From Dasyornis broadbenti (taxonomy: Eukaryota > Chordata > Aves > Passeriformes > Dasyornithidae), in contig VZRN01005010.1 of NCBI GenBank assembly GCA_013397935.1, forward strand, positions 2,215,523 through 2,279,522: a stretch of 64,000 nt of DNA, given 5' to 3'. The position numbers were made by a program, and so were the translations under genes. The notes under the pieces are model-generated. The model was given only the letters and a program-made list of their open reading frames with translations. It was not told where the DNA came from and made no database searches. Numbering within the stretch: the stretch's first letter is position 1; the number at the start of each line of letters is the position of its first letter. Positions 60,683 to 64,000 of the stretch are shown here, piece after piece.

Positions 60683-61314
60683 TGTTAAGATCCAATTAGT
60701 GACAGACACCTCTGCCCAAATTAAGGTGCAAATGAGACCATATGTCAAAGTTAACAGTATAGATTTTATTTAACAATACATGTGCAGTGGAGGGGGTAAG
60801 AAATAGAAAAAAGAGGCAGGGAGGAGAGAAAGACAGGTCAAGTGGAAGACAGTCACCACCTGTGGATCCAACATTGTCTTGTTGGTCCTTCTTCACTCTG
60901 GGCTTCCTGATAGTGGGGGTTCCCATAGTCATTCTTCTTACACAGACTAAGTTCTGGGTATCTATGGGGCGGTCAGAGATGTTCCCATAACTTGGGGTGG
61001 CATGTGTATGAGCAATGGCATCCTTTCCCACAGTTTTCCACAGCAGAATTTTTTAGTCTGGACAAGTTAACCAGGATGTGTTAACCAGATCTCATCTCTA
61101 TCAGGCCTGGAATAAACATCTCTTCCTTGCAAATTCCTCCCTTCTGTGCTTGCCTCAAGTTCTTATCTGAAAGCAAGTTCTTTCTGTGGCCTTGAGAGTG
61201 TTTGAGACAGGCAACTGTGCTCTTTAAGTCCTTACAGTGATGATAGCTTGGCTGAGGGTCTCTGCTTTCTTCCTCAGTTTGTGCTTGTGCTGAAGCCAAA
61301 TGTCCTCAGAGACA
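60683..61314 (-). mobile_element. Solo LTR, probable ERVL-like family, minus strand
   Basis: The left edge TGTTAAGATCCAATTAGTGA pairs with the edge of the 15299 element. The right end is set at CAGAGACA, giving about 630 bp with TG...CA termini. TTTATT at 60765-60770 is AATAAA on the minus strand, near the left end, as expected for an LTR in this orientation. A purine-rich tract (about 60785-60850) and the TCACCACCTGTGGATCCAAC stretch also have counterparts in the 15299 element. No retroviral coding sequence adjoins. The 111-codon minus frame (60696-61031) lies within the LTR and is not a gene. I found no convincing target-site duplication, so the right boundary is approximate. Confidence 0.6.
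60765..60770 (-). terminator. Polyadenylation signal of the minus-strand LTR
   Basis: TTTATT on the plus strand reads AATAAA on the minus strand, about 85 bp from the LTR's 3' edge. It is the main evidence for the element's direction. Confidence 0.5.
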
Positions 61315-61805
61315 AAGAAAAAAAAAAACATATCATGATAAACTTTTCACAAGGAAAGTCTTTGCAAACCTGCCCACATCTAACAGGTAGAGGAGAACTT
61401 CAATCTGTTTAAAATATTGTTATTAAGCATGCTGAGTACTTCCCCCATATTTCCAAGTGTCCAGAGTCTGCAAGAGAACTGCATGACCAGAGAAAGAAAT
61501 TTAGCAGCTGAAAATGAGCAGATTGCTGAAGGTTATTGATGTAAATTCTATGGAAAAATGAAAACACCTCCCCTCTACCAATGAATAGAACCATAAACCC
61601 CATGAATTTTGATTAAATAGAGCTGCCTTAACCATTATGCCTACTTCTAGCAACATTCATTAAATTATGTTGTGCTTTACTAGCATTCTGTGAAGCATGT
61701 CAGACTTTTCATACATCACTTGTCAGAGACTTTCCTGAAAGGTAAATGTACTCTTCTGTGTCAGTAATAATACCTTGAGTTCTGGAAAAGCAGAGTGATT
61801 TTTTT

Positions 61806-61829
61806 GTTATTGTTGTTGCTGTTGTTGAT
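61806..61829 (+). repeat. Short TTG-rich simple repeat
   Basis: GTTATTGTTGTTGCTGTTGTTG is an imperfect TTG array of about eight units. Confidence 0.85.
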
Positions 61830-63473
61830 ATTAACCATTGGCACGCTTTCTCAGTATGGTAATGAGGGAATAAAATTTGTATTTAAAGATATCAAGTAAA
61901 GAACCTTTGAAAAGTACATGGAATTAGGGTGTGTGCCATTCCCATAGCTTTAAAAATGTTTAGTATGGGTTTTGTTGTTTTTCTCTCATACAATAAATTT
62001 TTAGTTCACAAAGATTTAATAGTAGAGCTAAATACCATGGCAGAAAATGACATCTTTTGTTAATGTTTGTACCTTTGCATTGTTTTTACTTTGTGGGCTC
62101 TTCCCTCTTTCTACCTTGGAGACCTACCACACAACCTGCTTTCATAACTAATGACAAAAGGAAAAGAAGTAGTATGTAACCTCAAGAATCCATTTTTTTC
62201 AGAGAAAAATAGTGACATTTTCAAAGTTTTGAGTTTCAAAAGTTTAGCACCAGTGTTTCAAGGCCTGAAGTAGTTCTAGTGTTATATGTTGTAGGGTTTT
62301 GTTATGCAAAGCATGCACAGTTTAAACAAGAATGTTTCCCCAGAAAGCCGAATTTCAATGTGCTGTAGGGAATGTCATGTTTATACAACTGTGTTTCAAT
62401 AGACTTTTCAATGTATAATTCTCTGCTGTGTTCCAAGGAGCAAGACTTAAGGCAGGATCCTGAGTGTTGCATTCCATGCGTGAAACAACTGCAAAATTCA
62501 AGTGGAGCTAGGTACATCAACCACATCTCAGAGCAGGCATATACATTCCACACAGACAGATCCAACAGGGAATTGATTCTGTAAAATGTGAGCAATTTAA
62601 TCCAATCCAGAAACACTTAAATACATTAACAGACCATCACAAAGATAGTTCTCAGCACCTTTCAGGATCGGTTCTTCAGAAGCCATAGAAAACATCACAG
62701 AAAGTGTTAAAAGAGTATTCAGATCCAGATTCTGCACTTGAAAATACAAGAGTTAAAGAGTTTCATTATTTTATGTAATTCGTGTCCTTAAAAAACCATA
62801 CCATTGCTTCCTGGATCATTTAGTCATCTAGAGTTGGAATAGCAAGCTCCTCACTTACATGTTTTCTTTGGTTCAGATATAAGAGGCATGATAAGAAAAC
62901 CCAGGATTATGTTTCCTCTATTCTGTTCTTGGCTGATATTTCAGTCTTTCTGGGTTTGCTGGCAACCATTCCTTTTAAATCCTAGCAAGGACAGATGCTT
63001 CCTGAACTGTTCTAGGAATTGCTAAAGGAGAAACAAAATGTTCAGTTATTTAATTTCATCTGCTTTTCTAAGAAGTGGAGAAAGTATTTGGTTACATTTG
63101 GGGCTATAATATGACAAGAAGAAAATATAACCAGCTAATTAAGAAATAGAGCGAAAAGGAAAAGATTTTAGCATATTTGAAAAAGCTTTAAAGCCATTTT
63201 ACTTTTTGTAGGTGAGCACATCATTAGCAGTAAATTTGTTATACAGCAGGACTGTCCAAGGACTTAGGGGTAAGTATGCATGTGCTTAAAAATCTGTAGA
63301 ATCTAATGAGATTAAATTTCACCTATTTTTCCAAGTACTTATAGTCAGGGGACATTTGTGCTCTTTTTATCCCAGTGTGCATGTAATACTCCCTTCCCAA
63401 GCTGTACATGCCATGATGCTACAAGTCCCTGTAAGAGTCACTTTTAGGTGCAGCAGCTTTAAGTGTTTAATTT

Positions 63474-63497
63474 TTTATTTAATTTATATTAAATAAA
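63474..63497. repeat. AT-only inverted repeat, 10-bp arms
   Basis: TTTATTTAAT, loop TTAT, then ATTAAATAAA form a perfect palindrome. Both strands present AATAAA, so it could serve as a bidirectional polyadenylation signal, but nothing here shows a transcript. Confidence 0.85.
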
Positions 63498-64000
63498 TAC
63501 ATAAACAATGAGTCAACACCATCATGCATTTCTCAGCAAGCTTTCCAATAAAAGCAGAAAACTAATGGCTCCTGCCAAGTCACCACTGGCCATCACGTAC
63601 CGTTTTCAAAAGCCATTGCAAGGCAAGAGGGATGAGGACACCAAGTGGTTGTATCCAATTATCTTGCCGTAACACATGTGAACTGTGCGTTGTGCTGAGA
63701 GCTGTGTTTGCACTGAAACAGCAAAAGATCAAATTGAGGTCTGTATGGTAACGCTGGTGCTATGAAGAGATTTTGCCTGCGTGTGTCAGGAAAATCAGCT
63801 GGTGGTAGATTTGCCACTGAAGGTACATAAATTTAGAGAGAAGACAAAAAGACAACAAGCTAAAAAGTGAAGGTCTTGCAAATATGGAAGGTGAGTTTCC
63901 CAGCAGTAGCTGGTAAGCAGTTCTGCACTGACACCCCATACTGGTTTGCAGCGAGGCATCAAAACTAAAAGTAGTCCTGGTTTTCTGTGTACATTTGGAG

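Larger units (their letters stand above)
61315..64000. other. AT-rich unique sequence, no gene seen
   Basis: An A-rich run follows the LTR directly (61315-61328). A TTG-rich simple repeat lies at 61806-61829 and an AT palindrome at 63474-63497. The overlapping frames at 62302-62616 (minus) and 62372-62584 (plus) are unrecognised and probably chance. Confidence 0.5.

Noticed and set aside
60696..61031. 111-codon minus-strand ORF
   Set aside because: It lies wholly inside the LTR at 60683-61314 and is explained by that element.

Overview
The window looks like non-coding DNA from a bird nuclear genome. It is AT-rich, has no recognisable protein-coding gene, rRNA or tRNA, and is sparsely populated with mobile elements. 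The organism call rests on several truncated CR1 non-LTR retrotransposon copies of the avian type, including copies that keep the diagnostic 3' end, and on LTRs that resemble avian endogenous retrovirus LTRs. The LTR at about 0.7-1.3 kb resembles a family I associate with neoavian and passerine genomes rather than galliforms, but that is recollection, not a search. CR1 alone would also allow turtles or crocodilians; the low repeat load (roughly 7% by eye) fits birds best.

Layout. At 0.67-1.26 kb there is a plus-strand solo LTR with a probable target-site duplication. At 4.3-4.7 kb a CR1 internal fragment follows a 35-bp tandem duplication. At 9.15-9.42 kb two CR1 pieces lie in opposite orientation, in the arrangement expected of a 5' inversion. 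At 15.3-16.0 kb lies a minus-strand LTR with two GA microsatellites and the window's only N, and a minus-strand CR1 fragment follows at 16.46-16.66 kb. Between 16.7 and 17.8 kb there are three small tandem duplications of 19-22 bp units. A 64-bp CR1 3' end sits at 24.9 kb. A two-copy 117-bp tandem repeat lies at 34.15-34.38 kb. At 41.7-43.5 kb one plus-strand CR1 appears to be split by about 0.7 kb of other sequence. A minus-strand CR1 3' end lies at 53.05-53.42 kb. A second minus-strand LTR, probably of the same family as the one at 15.3 kb, lies at 60.68-61.31 kb.

The stretches between these elements, which make up most of the window, are AT-rich unique sequence with homopolymer runs. The short ORFs there (60-122 codons) match no family I recognise and look like chance. 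The sequence could be intergenic or inside a large intron; it does not tell me which. A few segments look like possible conserved regulatory elements, and one ORF at 10.76-10.90 kb has the form of a 3' terminal exon. Both are hypotheses needing alignment or RNA data. I found no convincing new biological system. The most informative observations are the rearranged CR1 copies, the two related LTRs with a GA-expanded tract, and the 117-bp repeat.
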